Source of the DNA: Haloarcula regularis
Lineage (GTDB): Archaea > Halobacteriota > Halobacteria > Halobacteriales > Haloarculaceae
Assembly: GCF_029338315.1 (NCBI RefSeq)
Contig: NZ_CP119794.1
Span: forward strand, 3,224,001-3,288,000
Direction: 5' to 3'
DNA: 64,000 nt
The first letter of the stretch is position 1; every line of letters starts with the position of its first letter. The translations under genes were made by a program, and so were the position numbers. A model generated the notes under the pieces. The model was not told where the DNA came from, did no database searches, and saw only the letters and a list, made by a program, of their open reading frames with translations. Shown here in pieces: positions 28,016-37,144 of the stretch.

Positions 28016-28924
28016 ATGGAACTACCCGACCGGTATCGGCCCATCGTCGACGATTTCGAGGCGTTCCGCGCGGCCTGCGAACGCCCGCTCCCGTCGGTGG
28101 TCAGAGTCAACACGATCAAGGCCAGCGTCGCGGACGTTCGGGCGGCACTCGACGAGGCCGACATCGCCGCCGAGCCCGTCGACTGGAACGAGCGGGTGCT
28201 CGTCCTGCCCGATGCCCCGCCGGGGAACAACTGGCCGTACTTCCACGGCTGGATCCACGGGCAAGAGGAGGTGTCCGCCGTCCCCGCGACCGTACTCGAT
28301 CCACAGCCCGGCGAACGCGTCTGGGACGCCTGTGCCGCGCCGGGGAGCAAGACGACCCAGGTGGCCGCGCTGATGGACGACAGGGGGGCGGTGGTCGCAA
28401 CCGACAACAACCTCGGCCGTATCTCGGCGCTGCGCTCGAACAGCGAACGGCTTGGCGCGACCAGCGTCGCCGTCACCCACGAGGACGCCCGGAACCACTC
28501 GGTAAAGCCCTTCGGCGGCGCGACCTACGACCGCGCGCTGGTCGACGTGCCCTGCTCCTGTGAGGGGACCATCCGGAAGAACCCCGACGCATTCGACGAC
28601 TGGTCGCTCTCGCACGTCGAGGGCGTCGCCGGCGTCCAGAAGGGTATCCTCGCCCGTGCGGTGCAGGCCACCGACCCCGGCGGCACCGTCGTCTACTCGA
28701 CGTGTACGTTCGCGCCGGAGGAGAACGAAGCCGTCCTCGACCACGTGCTCGCTGCGGAGGACTGCGAACTCGTCGACTACGACCTCCCGCTGACCCACCG
28801 CCCGGGCGTCACCGAGTGGCAGGGTGAGGAGTTCGACCCGAGCGTCCGGACTGCCAAGCGCATCTACCCGCACCACAACGACACGGGCGGGTTCTTCTGT
28901 GCGAAACTGGAGGTGACGGGATGA
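28016..28924 (+). CDS. RsmB/NOP2-family RNA (cytosine-C5) methyltransferase
   Basis: 302 residues. The SAM site reads as VWDACAAPGSKTTQVAALM. The two catalytic cysteines are in DVPCSCEGTIRKNP (motif IV) and VYSTCTFAPEENE (motif VI). It makes m5C in rRNA or tRNA. The next gene begins in an ATGA overlap and encodes a PUA-like RNA-binding protein, so the pair may act as a split two-domain enzyme. Confidence 0.88.
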   Translation: MELPDRYRPIVDDFEAFRAACERPLPSVVRVNTIKASVADVRAALDEADIAAEPVDWNERVLVLPDAPPGNNWPYFHGWIHGQEEVSAVPATVLDPQPGERVWDACAAPGSKTTQVAALMDDRGAVVATDNNLGRISALRSNSERLGATSVAVTHEDARNHSVKPFGGATYDRALVDVPCSCEGTIRKNPDAFDDWSLSHVEGVAGVQKGILARAVQATDPGGTVVYSTCTFAPEENEAVLDHVLAAEDCELVDYDLPLTHRPGVTEWQGEEFDPSVRTAKRIYPHHNDTGGFFCAKLEVTG

Positions 28925-29427
28925 GCAACGACAGCACGAAGTTCACGCGATTGCCCGCCACGGCGGCCGAGCGCGAAGAGGAGGGCCGAGCGACTCGCGA
29001 GGCGGTCCTCGAGTTCTGGGAGGAGCGCTTCGGGGTTCCGCCCGAGACGTTCGACGACCACACGTTCTGGGAGCGCGGCGCGGGCAAACTCTGGGTCTAC
29101 CGGGGCACCCCGCCATCGCCGGTGGACGTCGAGGGCCTGGGGATGACGTTCCTCAGGACCCGTCAGGAACACTGGAAGCCGACGCTGGAGGCCGTCCAGC
29201 GCTTCGGCGAGCACGCGACGAAGAACGTCATCCACCTCGAGGAGAGTGAGGCCCGCGCGTTCGTCGCCGGTCACGGGCAGGAACTCGACTGGGACGGCGA
29301 CTGGGGCTATCTGATCGTCACTCACGACCTCGCCGGCCGGCGCGAACCGGTCGGTGTGGGACTGTACGTCTACGGGGAACTGCGCTCACAGGTCCCGAAA
29401 GGGCGGCGGCGGGACCTGGACGACTGA
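28921..29427 (+). CDS. PUA-like protein (DUF7122), partner of the m5C methyltransferase
   Basis: 168 residues. The C-terminus GVGLYVYGELRSQVPKGRRRDL matches the end of PUA-like domains attached to NOP2/Sun methyltransferases and Nip7. The start overlaps the methyltransferase stop by four bases. I infer that it supplies RNA binding to the enzyme encoded upstream. The DUF number is from memory. Confidence 0.7.
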   Translation: MSNDSTKFTRLPATAAEREEEGRATREAVLEFWEERFGVPPETFDDHTFWERGAGKLWVYRGTPPSPVDVEGLGMTFLRTRQEHWKPTLEAVQRFGEHATKNVIHLEESEARAFVAGHGQELDWDGDWGYLIVTHDLAGRREPVGVGLYVYGELRSQVPKGRRRDLDD

Positions 29428-29446
29428 CCGCCGCGGGTCCGGTCGC

Positions 29447-29656
29447 TTACTGGTCGTGGTGGACGGGGAAGGCGATCTCCACCGTCGTCTTGTACTCCGT
29501 AATCTGCCCATCTTCGACGTTGGCCGTCCAGTCCTCGACCTCGATACCGTGGATGTCCGTGACCGACTCGCGGGCCTGTGCGACGGCCTCGTGGGCCGCG
29601 TCTTCCCAGGATTCTGTCGACGTGCCGAGCACTTTGATGATCTTCACTGCCGTCAT
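29447..29656 (-). CDS. Dodecin (flavin storage protein)
   Basis: 69 residues with the dodecin pattern: KIIKVLGTSTESWEDAAHEAV, a single Trp in VEDWTANVEDG for stacking against the isoalloxazine ring, and YKTTVEIAFPV at the end. Halobacterial dodecin is a dodecamer that stores riboflavin and lumichrome and limits light-driven flavin damage. It stands alone, convergent with the PUA-like gene. Confidence 0.88.
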   Translation of the reverse strand: MTAVKIIKVLGTSTESWEDAAHEAVAQARESVTDIHGIEVEDWTANVEDGQITEYKTTVEIAFPVHHDQ

Positions 29657-29784
29657 GGCACACACGTGTTCGCTCGCCGGCGACAAAGCCATGCACCGCC
29701 TATCCCCAGTCGTTCTCAGGTAGGGCCGGCCAGCTCCGAGAGCGCCGTGTCGCTTACCGCCGAGTAGGGTCGCAGTCCGACGGT

Positions 29785-31341
29785 TTACCCCGGCGGCCCA
29801 CGCTCCCTGGGAGCTATCGTCCCGCCGGACAGTCCCTCCCACTCGACGCGGTAACCGAGTCTCGCGAGGACGGCGCTGTCGTCCTCGATACCGTACTCGT
29901 CGAAGACGTCCTCGACCGTCCCGTAGGCCATCCCCACCTCGATTTCGTCGGCGAGTCCGTCCAGCACCGACGGGCGGACGAGCGTCCGGCCCACGCGCTC
30001 GTGCTCGGGGAACGACTTGTCCTCGACGGCGTCCTCACTGACGCCGTACTCGCTGGCCAGCGTCGCGAGTGAGACCACGTCGGCCGCGGGCCGGAGTTCG
30101 TCGGGGAGGGCCGCCGCGCTCGCCGCGACGAGGTCCGACTCGTAGGGCCGCAGTGCGTCCCGAACGTCCTTGACCCGGACCCGTTTCGTGTATGGGATCG
30201 CGCGATGGTCCAGCGACTCGATGGCCTCGCCGACACCCAGCGAGTCGTCGACGGCCACCAGCAGTTCGACGTCCTCCAGGTCCGCGAGCCGGGACAGTTT
30301 CTTCTCGACGTACGCGGGCGTCCAGAACCCCATCACCTCGAAGAAGACCCGGAACTCGGCGTCGGCGGCCCCGGTGTTCTGGACGCCGCCCTCGCCGCCG
30401 GGGCGCCACTCGAAGGCGAAGTCGGGGACGACGACGTGTTCGCCGGCCGCCAGCGGCTCCGGCTCGCGGACCAGCGTCCAGTCGAGGCCCAGCGCCTCGA
30501 ACCGGGCGGCGAAGTCGGCCTCGACGCCGCTGTCGTAGGTCACCTCGGCGACGGGGTCGGTGCCCGGCGGCGTGAGGTCGGCGTCCGAGAGCGTCATGGC
30601 CCGTTCGGTCCCTCGGTCGTCGATCGTCGCCTCGAGGTACCACTCTCCCGCCCGCGCGACGGTCCGCAGCAGTCTGGCGAAACGGGTGCCATACCGGCGC
30701 GTGTTCGCAAACAGCGCGTCCGGGCCGGTGACGACGACTTCGCGGCCCGCCTCGGTCCGGCGGATCTCGTACATGAGCCGGAGGCGCTTGACCGCCGAAA
30801 TCAGCCCCTTGGGGTCCGACGAGCGGACGCGAACCTCGGTCGCGTCGAACAGCGCGGTCTGGGCCAGCGAGAGGTTGTACTGCCGGCGCAGCGCCGCCGG
30901 CGTCCAGCGGACGTCGACGTCCGCGAGCACCTCCCGGTCCGCCAGGTCGGCGTACAGCGAGGCCTCGACGGCGTCGACGGACACGCCCAGTCTGTCGGCA
31001 GCCCGCTCCAGCGCGTCGGCCCGCTCGCCCTCCGTGACGACGCCGACCGCCTCGGCCGCCTCGAAGACCCGTCGACGGACGCGTTCGGGCGGCACCGCCG
31101 CCCGCGTCTCGAAGGTTGCCTCCCGCTCGACCAGTTTCGCGAACCCGCGGACGAGTTTGAAGTCCTCGGCGTCGCGTTCGAGGTCCGTGAGCGCCGCCTC
31201 GAGGTCGGCCCGCGTCTCGTCGACGTGCCCCTGGTAGACGCCGAGCACGCGGGCGGCCAGGCGGTCGGCCGACTCGTCGACGAACTGCGGGTGGTAGCCA
31301 CCGCCGGCCCGCGAGACGCGCAGGAGGTCCTTCGTCAGCAC
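29785..31341 (-). CDS. DUF790 family nuclease, Bax1-like partner of XPB
   Basis: 518 residues from a GTG. The C-terminal nuclease core is seen as VVPDFAFEW, then FFEVMGFWTPAYVEKKL, a PD-(D/E)XK arrangement typical of DUF790. The archaeal member Bax1 binds the XPB helicase and cuts bubble DNA in a repair-like reaction. Here XPB is encoded 1.9 kb upstream on the same strand with two other genes in between, which supports a shared role. Confidence 0.85.
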   Translation of the reverse strand: MLTKDLLRVSRAGGGYHPQFVDESADRLAARVLGVYQGHVDETRADLEAALTDLERDAEDFKLVRGFAKLVEREATFETRAAVPPERVRRRVFEAAEAVGVVTEGERADALERAADRLGVSVDAVEASLYADLADREVLADVDVRWTPAALRRQYNLSLAQTALFDATEVRVRSSDPKGLISAVKRLRLMYEIRRTEAGREVVVTGPDALFANTRRYGTRFARLLRTVARAGEWYLEATIDDRGTERAMTLSDADLTPPGTDPVAEVTYDSGVEADFAARFEALGLDWTLVREPEPLAAGEHVVVPDFAFEWRPGGEGGVQNTGAADAEFRVFFEVMGFWTPAYVEKKLSRLADLEDVELLVAVDDSLGVGEAIESLDHRAIPYTKRVRVKDVRDALRPYESDLVAASAAALPDELRPAADVVSLATLASEYGVSEDAVEDKSFPEHERVGRTLVRPSVLDGLADEIEVGMAYGTVEDVFDEYGIEDDSAVLARLGYRVEWEGLSGGTIAPRERGPPG

Positions 31342-31380
31342 GGTCGATGGTGGGTCGCGGCGCTACTAAAGCCCACGCGG

Positions 31381-31785
31381 TCACTCGTCGTTGCGGGCGC
31401 GCCGGCGCCACTCCCGCTCCTGGTGGCGCTCGGCGACGTGACTCGACCCGTCGGCGATGGCGTCGCGGGCCTGGCGCTCGTAGGCCGTGACGTCCGCCAG
31501 CAGACCGTCCTCGAAGGTCTCCAGCAGGTCGTAGGTCCACCGCTCGTCGACCGCGCCGCGCGGGAGCAGGTCGGCCCGCAGGTGGTCTGCCAGGTCGTCG
31601 TAGCCGCAGGCGCGCAGGACCGGTTCGGCGTCCGCGAGGTGGTCCATCGCGTGCCCCGTCGCGTGGTGGAACTCGATGAGGTTGCCGTGGGCCCGCCGGA
31701 GCCACTCGAGGCCGAGTTCGACCGAGTGTAGCGCGTCTACCTCGAACTCGGAGAGACCCGGGGGTGTGTCTGAGGTGCGTGACAT
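31381..31785 (-). CDS. Conserved haloarchaeal hypothetical protein
   Basis: 134 residues from the ATG at 31785, mostly helical. It contains a histidine-rich central helix (LIEFHHATGHAMDHLADAE) that resembles four-helix DinB or hemerythrin-type metal sites, but I cannot assign a family. It lies between the Bax1-like gene and the DUF389 gene on the same strand. The ATG was chosen over longer frames because those overlap the next gene. Confidence 0.6.
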   Translation of the reverse strand: MSRTSDTPPGLSEFEVDALHSVELGLEWLRRAHGNLIEFHHATGHAMDHLADAEPVLRACGYDDLADHLRADLLPRGAVDERWTYDLLETFEDGLLADVTAYERQARDAIADGSSHVAERHQEREWRRRARNDE

Positions 31786-31843
31786 ACGTCCACGTACGGC
31801 ACGAGGTGCCATACCTCTTGGCCGACCGACGAGGCCCGTCCCT

Positions 31844-33121
31844 TTAGGTCGAACTGCTCTGTCGGGAGACGAACGTAACCTCCACGGCGACCTCCTCGCC
31901 GTCGAGTGCACGGCTCACCGCCCGTTCGAGTCGGTCGGCGAGGCGCGGATACTGCGCGCCGTCGGGTCGACTGACGGTGACCGTCACTTCGCGGTCCAGG
32001 CGGTAGACCGAGACGCCGCCGAACCGGGTGCGGACCGACTGCAACCGCAGGCGCTCGTAGGTCTCGTCCTCGAGCACGTCCTGGACGGCGCCGTTGACCG
32101 TCGTCTCGACGTGCATCTGCTCTGCGGTGACCGTCGTGGCACCGACGAACGCCGTTGCGAGGACCAGGACGGCGAGCAGCGTCGGGGCGTGCGTCCGGAC
32201 GGTCTCGCGGTCGGGCCACCCCTCGCTCCAGGTCGCCGGCCTGAACCCGAGCGCCCAGAGGACGAGGAACCCGGTGAGGTTGACCGCCGCGACGTTCACG
32301 AGCAGCAGGATGCCCGCGCCAAGCGCCACGGCCGGGATGTTCCAGGCGATGCCGACGCCGACGGCCGCCGCGGCCGGGATGAGCGCCGCGGCGATCATCA
32401 CGCCGACCAGCGAGACGGGCAGCGCCGTCGCGAGCCCGATGGCGCCCGCGCCCCCCGCACAGACCCCGACCACCATCGAGAGGAACCCCGGCGAGATGCG
32501 CTGGGCGATCTGCTGGACGGTCGTCACGCGCAACTGGCCGGGGACGACCCCGCCGTGGCGGACGAGGAGGCCGAACGCCGCGGCTCCGGCCACGGCCACG
32601 CCCAGCCCCAGCACCTGGTCGCGCAGGCCGTCGACGACAAGCGCGCGGTCGTTGAGCGCGGTGCCGACGCTCGCGGTCAGCGCCGACCCGACCTGCGGCG
32701 CGATGACCATCGACCCGACGACGATGGCCGGCGAGTCGAGCAGCAGGCCCGCCGTGGCCACCACCGCGCTCAGGACGGTCATCGCGTAGTAGGTGACCGG
32801 CCCGGGGCTCATCCCCACCGCACGGCTCCGCAGTTCCTCGTGGGAGATGCGGTCGTCGTGGCGCTCGGCCGCCGCCGACTGGTCCGGAGTGGCCATCTCG
32901 GCGCGCGCGACGACCGCGTACCCGTCGCGGTCGATCCCGACGTCGTGGAGCGCCTCGAACACCTCGTCGACGGCCTCGGGCGGCAGCGGGAACTGGACGA
33001 GCATCGCCGGGCCGTCGGCGCTTTGCTCCTCTGTCAGGACGTACCTGACGTCGCGGTCCTCGAGGACCGACCGCACGTCCTCGAGTTCGTCGGCAGCGGT
33101 GCGGACCTGTATCAGTCGCAC
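31844..33121 (-). CDS. TIGR00341 / DUF389 family membrane protein
   Basis: 425 residues from a GTG. The N-terminal 90 residues form a ferredoxin-like soluble domain (MRLIQVRTAADELEDVRSVLED). Six or seven membrane spans follow, with PAIVVGSMVIAPQVGSALTASVGTAL, the family signature. A small extracytoplasmic C-terminal domain comes last. Function is unknown. It lies inside the Bax1-XPB block, though its family has no known link to repair. Confidence 0.85.
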   Translation of the reverse strand: MRLIQVRTAADELEDVRSVLEDRDVRYVLTEEQSADGPAMLVQFPLPPEAVDEVFEALHDVGIDRDGYAVVARAEMATPDQSAAAERHDDRISHEELRSRAVGMSPGPVTYYAMTVLSAVVATAGLLLDSPAIVVGSMVIAPQVGSALTASVGTALNDRALVVDGLRDQVLGLGVAVAGAAAFGLLVRHGGVVPGQLRVTTVQQIAQRISPGFLSMVVGVCAGGAGAIGLATALPVSLVGVMIAAALIPAAAAVGVGIAWNIPAVALGAGILLLVNVAAVNLTGFLVLWALGFRPATWSEGWPDRETVRTHAPTLLAVLVLATAFVGATTVTAEQMHVETTVNGAVQDVLEDETYERLRLQSVRTRFGGVSVYRLDREVTVTVSRPDGAQYPRLADRLERAVSRALDGEEVAVEVTFVSRQSSST

Positions 33122-33259
33122 AGGCGGGGCCTCCGGGAACTCGTTCGCGTGCTACCGATTGGGCGGCATCGGCGGACCCTGCGCACACGGCGGGTTAATT
33201 ATCGACAGCCTATACGCGCCGGGGCCGGCCTTACCGCCGGACTGCGGCGCCCTGCCGGC

Positions 33260-34594
33260 TCACCGGCGTCGCCGTGCCACCCGCTCTTCGGCCGTGGCCT
33301 CGGTAACCAGCTCGTACAGGAGCGCGCGGCCGCCGTCGGCCTTCGGGCGGAGGATGCGCCCGAGGCGCTGGGTGAACTCCCGTTCGGAACCGCTCCCCGA
33401 GAGGACGACGGCCACGTTGGCGTCCGGGACGTCCACGCCCTCGTCTAAGACGTTCGCCGTCACCACCCGGGAGTAGGTGCCCTCGCGGAAGCGCTCGAGA
33501 ATCTCACGGCGTTCGCTCGCGCCGGTCTCGTGGGTGATCGCCGGAATCAGGAACCGCTCGGAGAGGCGATAGACGAGGTCGGTGTAGGCCGTAAAGACGA
33601 TGACGCGGTCCCCGCGGTGGGTGTCGAGGATGTCGGCGAGGCGGTCGACCTTGCGCTGGGCGTTCATCATCACCTCGCGTGCGCGCTGTTTCGCCAGCAG
33701 CGCCTCTCGCGCGGCGGGATCCCGGCCCGAGCGCTTTACGAGTTCCTGGTAGTCGCTGCCCGACCGGAGTTCGATGCCCGAGCGGGCCAGATAGTCGGTG
33801 AACGTCCCCTGATGCTCGTCGTATCGCTCGCGCTCGGCGGCGGTGAGCGCGACCTCGATACGCTTGATGTCGTAGTCCGCGAGGTGCTCGCCCGCCAGAT
33901 CGTCGACGTCGACGCGGTGGACCAGCGGCCCGACCAGGTCCGCGACCACCTCGTGGGCCCCGTCGGGCCGCTCGAAGGTGGCCGTGAGCCCCATCCGGGC
34001 CGGCGCGGCCAGCAGTCGCGCGATGTCCCGGTACCCCTCGCCCCCGAGGTGGTGCACCTCGTCGAAGACGACGAGCCCGAACCGGTCGCCCAGTTCGTCC
34101 GCCCGGAGGTACGCCGAGTCGTACGTCGAGACGGTGACCGACTCGACGCGCTGCTGCCCCCCGCCCAGGCGGCCGACGGGCCGGCCGAACTCCCGTTCGA
34201 GTTCGCGCTGCCACTGCTCTAACAGGTCGATGGTGGGCACGACGACCAGCGTGGGCGCCCCCAGCGCGACCATCGCGGCGATACCGATGACCGTCTTCCC
34301 ACTCCCGGTCGGCAGTTCGAGACAGCCACGGTCGCCGGCCGATCGCCAGGCCGAGAGCGCCGTCTCCTGGTAGGTACGCAGATCGTAGGTCGTCGACAGG
34401 TCCAGTGATGGGATCTCGAGGACGCGGTCCTCGCACTCGATGCCCCGCTCGTCGAGTGCGGTGCGAAGCGCCGCGTACTGGTAGGCTGGCGCACGAGCAG
34501 TCTCCGAACGGGCGTCGTACTCGACACCGGGGAGGCCCGCCGGCGGGTCGCCGGAGAGGCGTATCGTGCCGTCCTCGAACGAGAGCGTCAGCAC
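33260..34594 (-). CDS. XPB/Rad25-type DNA repair helicase (superfamily 2)
   Basis: 444 residues from the GTG at 34594. Helicase motifs are in order: Walker A LPTGSGKTVIG, motif II FDEVHHLGG, motif III LTATFER, the ThM-like helical insert, motif V GVDVPDANV and motif VI QRLGRILRPK. The N-terminal damage-recognition domain is short. Upstream sequence in the same frame is antisense to another gene and is excluded. It pairs functionally with the DUF790/Bax1 gene downstream in archaeal repair or transcription-coupled processes. Confidence 0.88.
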   Translation of the reverse strand: MLTLSFEDGTIRLSGDPPAGLPGVEYDARSETARAPAYQYAALRTALDERGIECEDRVLEIPSLDLSTTYDLRTYQETALSAWRSAGDRGCLELPTGSGKTVIGIAAMVALGAPTLVVVPTIDLLEQWQRELEREFGRPVGRLGGGQQRVESVTVSTYDSAYLRADELGDRFGLVVFDEVHHLGGEGYRDIARLLAAPARMGLTATFERPDGAHEVVADLVGPLVHRVDVDDLAGEHLADYDIKRIEVALTAAERERYDEHQGTFTDYLARSGIELRSGSDYQELVKRSGRDPAAREALLAKQRAREVMMNAQRKVDRLADILDTHRGDRVIVFTAYTDLVYRLSERFLIPAITHETGASERREILERFREGTYSRVVTANVLDEGVDVPDANVAVVLSGSGSEREFTQRLGRILRPKADGGRALLYELVTEATAEERVARRRR

Positions 34595-34793
34595 GGCTTC
34601 GGGTTCGCCGCTGTGCCGGATAACGTTTTCCGCCCGGAATCGACTGGCTGCAACGTGTCGGTTGGTCGTCGTCGAGTGGCACGTATCCGAAGCCAGTGGG
34701 CCGCTATCGGGAAATCGGCCTTTTTGGGGCGCTCGTGCAAAGGGGCCGACAGTTCCGGTGCTCGCCGTCTGCCCGGACGACCCGCCCCATCCC

Positions 34794-35585
34794 ATGACCG
34801 CGCGTCTCACCTTACTCCTGTGTCTGTTCGCCGTCGCCCTCGTCGCGTGCGTGACCGCCTCGAGTGCGGCGGCGACGGTCGCCGCCCCGTCCGACCACGC
34901 CTTCGAGTCCGAGCTCGACGTCACCCACGTTGCCCCGTCGACCGGCGACGCCTCGGGCGACAGGCTCCCCCCGCCGTCATCCTCGGACCCGGGCGGCACC
35001 GACGGGGCCCCGTCGCCGATAGACCGTGCTATCGCGACGTCGGCGGAGGTGACCACCGCGCTCACGGCCGACGGCGCGTCGATACTGGACGTGGTCGGCG
35101 TCACCCCGCTGGTGGCCGGCTACAGCCGGTTCGAGGACCCCGACCCGCTGGCTCACGAGACGCGCGAGTCGATATACAGCACCGTGCGTGACGAGCCGGG
35201 CATCTACGTCGCGCGGCTCGCGCGGGTCACCGACACGCCGGTCTCGACGGTCCGGTACCACACCCGCGTGCTGGTCGACGCGGGCCTGCTCGAGCGCCTG
35301 CCCGACAGCAGCCGGAACCGCCTCGTGCCGGCGGACGTGGACACCGAGGCCGTGGTCACCGTCGACGGGACCCGCCGTGACCTCCTCTGGGCGCTTCGGG
35401 AACACGGGCCGGCGACGGGGAGTGACCTCGCTGGTCGGCTCGGCCTGAGCAAGAGCACCGTCTCCTATCACCTTGAGCGACTCGAGTCCGACGGACTAAT
35501 CGAGCGTGACCAGTCGGGCCGGACGGTGACCAACGACGTCACGCCCACGGCGACGGCCGTGCTCGGGGCCGTCGCGGAGGACTGA
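34794..35585 (+). CDS. Membrane-associated regulator with two winged-helix domains
   Basis: 263 residues. A signal-anchor (MTARLTLLLCLFAVALVACVTA) is followed by a Ser/Pro-rich stretch and two winged helices, the first around RESIYSTVRDEPGIYVARLARVTDTPVSTVRYH and the second around LLWALREHGPATGSDLAGRLGLSKSTVSYHLERL. The hydrophobic N-terminus is odd for a DNA-binding protein. Either it is anchored with the helices inside or the true start is further in. It is divergent from XPB. Confidence 0.7.
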   Translation: MTARLTLLLCLFAVALVACVTASSAAATVAAPSDHAFESELDVTHVAPSTGDASGDRLPPPSSSDPGGTDGAPSPIDRAIATSAEVTTALTADGASILDVVGVTPLVAGYSRFEDPDPLAHETRESIYSTVRDEPGIYVARLARVTDTPVSTVRYHTRVLVDAGLLERLPDSSRNRLVPADVDTEAVVTVDGTRRDLLWALREHGPATGSDLAGRLGLSKSTVSYHLERLESDGLIERDQSGRTVTNDVTPTATAVLGAVAED

Positions 35586-35647
35586 CCCGACCGTTCGAGA
35601 GGTCCGCCAGAACCACTTTTGTACCAAGGACCGTCGTCTCGAGTGCC

Positions 35648-36010
35648 ATGTCCGGCACCAAGCCGCCCTCGGGCAGCGCGAGTGACAGGCTCGACCGCCT
35701 CCAGACCACTCCCCGCAGGCGCTTCGTCCTCTCGTATCTCACGACCAGACGGCGGGCCGTCACCGTCGAAGAACTGGTGACGGCACTGGACGCGTGGGAA
35801 CGCGTCCACCGCGACACCGACACCTCCCGGGAGCAACACCGGGTCGGCCTCCGACAGGTCCACCTCCCCGTCATCGACGAGGCCGACCTGGTCTCGTTCG
35901 ACAGCGACGCCGATCTCGTGGACCTGTCGGTCGATCCCGACCGGTTGTCCTCGCTGTTCGACGCGCCGGCGCACGCGAACCCGCCGGCGGAATCGAACGG
36001 CGCCATCTGA
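35648..36010 (+). CDS. DUF7344-like haloarchaeal protein (winged-helix fold)
   Basis: 120 residues. The region RFVLSYLTTRRRAVTVEELVTALDAW, then REQHRVGLRQVHLPVIDEADLVSFD, fits the short winged-helix-like family common in haloarchaea under the DUF7344 name (from memory). These proteins often sit near regulators; the role here is unknown. It lies 62 bp after the two-winged-helix gene. Confidence 0.65.
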   Translation: MSGTKPPSGSASDRLDRLQTTPRRRFVLSYLTTRRRAVTVEELVTALDAWERVHRDTDTSREQHRVGLRQVHLPVIDEADLVSFDSDADLVDLSVDPDRLSSLFDAPAHANPPAESNGAI

Positions 36011-36081
36011 AGCTGCTCTCCGACGGTGCGACCGGAGCGGATTTCTGAATCCTTTTATCCGCGAGCGGACTTCGTTCGTGT

Positions 36082-36759
36082 ATGACCGAACAGGACGCCG
36101 CCGACGAGTCGGCCGCGACGGAGAGCGAGCGGACAGTCGACGACGTCGACATCGAGGAGGCCCCCGAGGACGTGGACGTGAGCGAGGTCGACATCGATGG
36201 GGAGGACGACGCCGCGTCCGGGACGCCCGACGAGGCGCTGGTCGAACGCGTCGCCGAGTCCGACCCCGAGGGCATCGCGAGCGAACTCGCCGCGCTCCGG
36301 GCCCGGACCGAGACGCTGAAGGACGAAGTCGCCGACAGCGAGGCCGAAATCGAGGAACTCGAGTCGAAGCTCAAGCGCAAGCAGGCCGACTTCCAGAACT
36401 TCAAAAAGCGGATGGAGAAGCGCCGGGAGGAGGAGAAACAGCGGGCCACCGAAGACCTGGTGACCCGGCTGTTCGACGTCCGGGACAACCTCAAGCGCGC
36501 CCTCGACCAGGACGAAGACGCCGACATCCGCGACGGCGTCGAGGCGACGCTGCGCCAACTGGACGACGTCCTCGACGCCGAGGGGGTCGAGGTCATCGAC
36601 CCAGACCCCGGCAGCGACGTCGACCCCACCCAGCACCAGGTGCTCGCCAAGGTCGACAGCGACGAGGATCCCGGCTCCATCGCCGACGTCCACCGGCCCG
36701 GCTACGAGATGGGCGAGAAGGTACTCCGCGAGGCGCAGGTTACCGTCAGCGAAGAGTAG
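36082..36759 (+). CDS. grpE: Nucleotide exchange factor GrpE
   Basis: 225 residues. A very acidic N-terminal tail of about 75 residues precedes the long coiled coil (LKDEVADSEAEIEELESKLKRKQADFQNF) and the beta domain ending in VHRPGYEMGEKVLREAQVTVSE. It speeds ADP release from DnaK, encoded next at 37145. A TATA-like CTTTTATCC lies about 30 bp before the ATG. Confidence 0.93.
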   Translation: MTEQDAADESAATESERTVDDVDIEEAPEDVDVSEVDIDGEDDAASGTPDEALVERVAESDPEGIASELAALRARTETLKDEVADSEAEIEELESKLKRKQADFQNFKKRMEKRREEEKQRATEDLVTRLFDVRDNLKRALDQDEDADIRDGVEATLRQLDDVLDAEGVEVIDPDPGSDVDPTQHQVLAKVDSDEDPGSIADVHRPGYEMGEKVLREAQVTVSEE

Positions 36760-36760
36760 C

Positions 36761-36787
36761 GAGGGTCCGACCGAAGGGAGGACCCTC
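36761..36787 (+). terminator. Hairpin directly after grpE
   Basis: GAGGGTCC pairs with GGACCCTC across an 11-base loop, starting one base after the grpE stop codon. It has no strong T-run, so termination is only suggested. Confidence 0.4.
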
Positions 36788-36956
36788 GGAATTGCGAGCG
36801 GGGAGCGAAGCGACCCGCGAGCAGTGGGACAGGAATGGCGGAGTCTCGACCGAAGGGAGGACCCTCGGAATTGCGAGCGGGGAGCGAAGCGACCCGCGAG
36901 CAGTGGGACAGGAATGGCGGAGTCTCGACCGAAGGGAGGACCCTCGGAATTGCGAG
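36769..36956. repeat. 79-bp tandem repeat, two full copies and a partial third
   Basis: Units begin at 36769, 36848 and 36927, and the first two appear identical. The third ends after about 30 bp, at 36956. The period is not a multiple of three and no gene spans it. It lies in the gap between grpE and dnaK. Each unit contains a GCGGG/CCCGC pair around GAGCGAAGCGA. Confidence 0.9.
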
Positions 36957-37144
36957 ACACACGAACGGCGTCGCGGTCTCCGACGCGACGCCCCGCCGAC
37001 CGCTCGTGTTGCGGTACGTGTTATAGGTGCTGATTGCTCTCGCCGGAGTCCTCACAAACCGCCGGAAGGGAGTCCCTCCGTCCGGTTCCCGTCTCGGCCC
37101 ATCTAGCAACTTTTAACCGGCGCAATCCGGTAAGAGTCGGTAAG
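36957..37144 (+). promoter_or_regulatory. dnaK upstream region with TATA-like box
   Basis: CTTTTAACC near 37109-37118 lies about 27-35 bp before the dnaK ATG and should be its TATA box. The GTAAGAGTCGGTAAGATG sequence at the start contains a short GTAAGA direct repeat. Confidence 0.5.

Noticed and set aside
25809..28016. Very long open frame (over 700 codons) opposite the LOV kinase
   Set aside because: In GC-rich haloarchaeal DNA the strand opposite a real gene is often open. The translation has no family motif, while the forward strand encodes a full kinase.
36769..36956. CRISPR array or mobile element ends
   Set aside because: Units abut directly with no spacers, and there is no transposase or target duplication.
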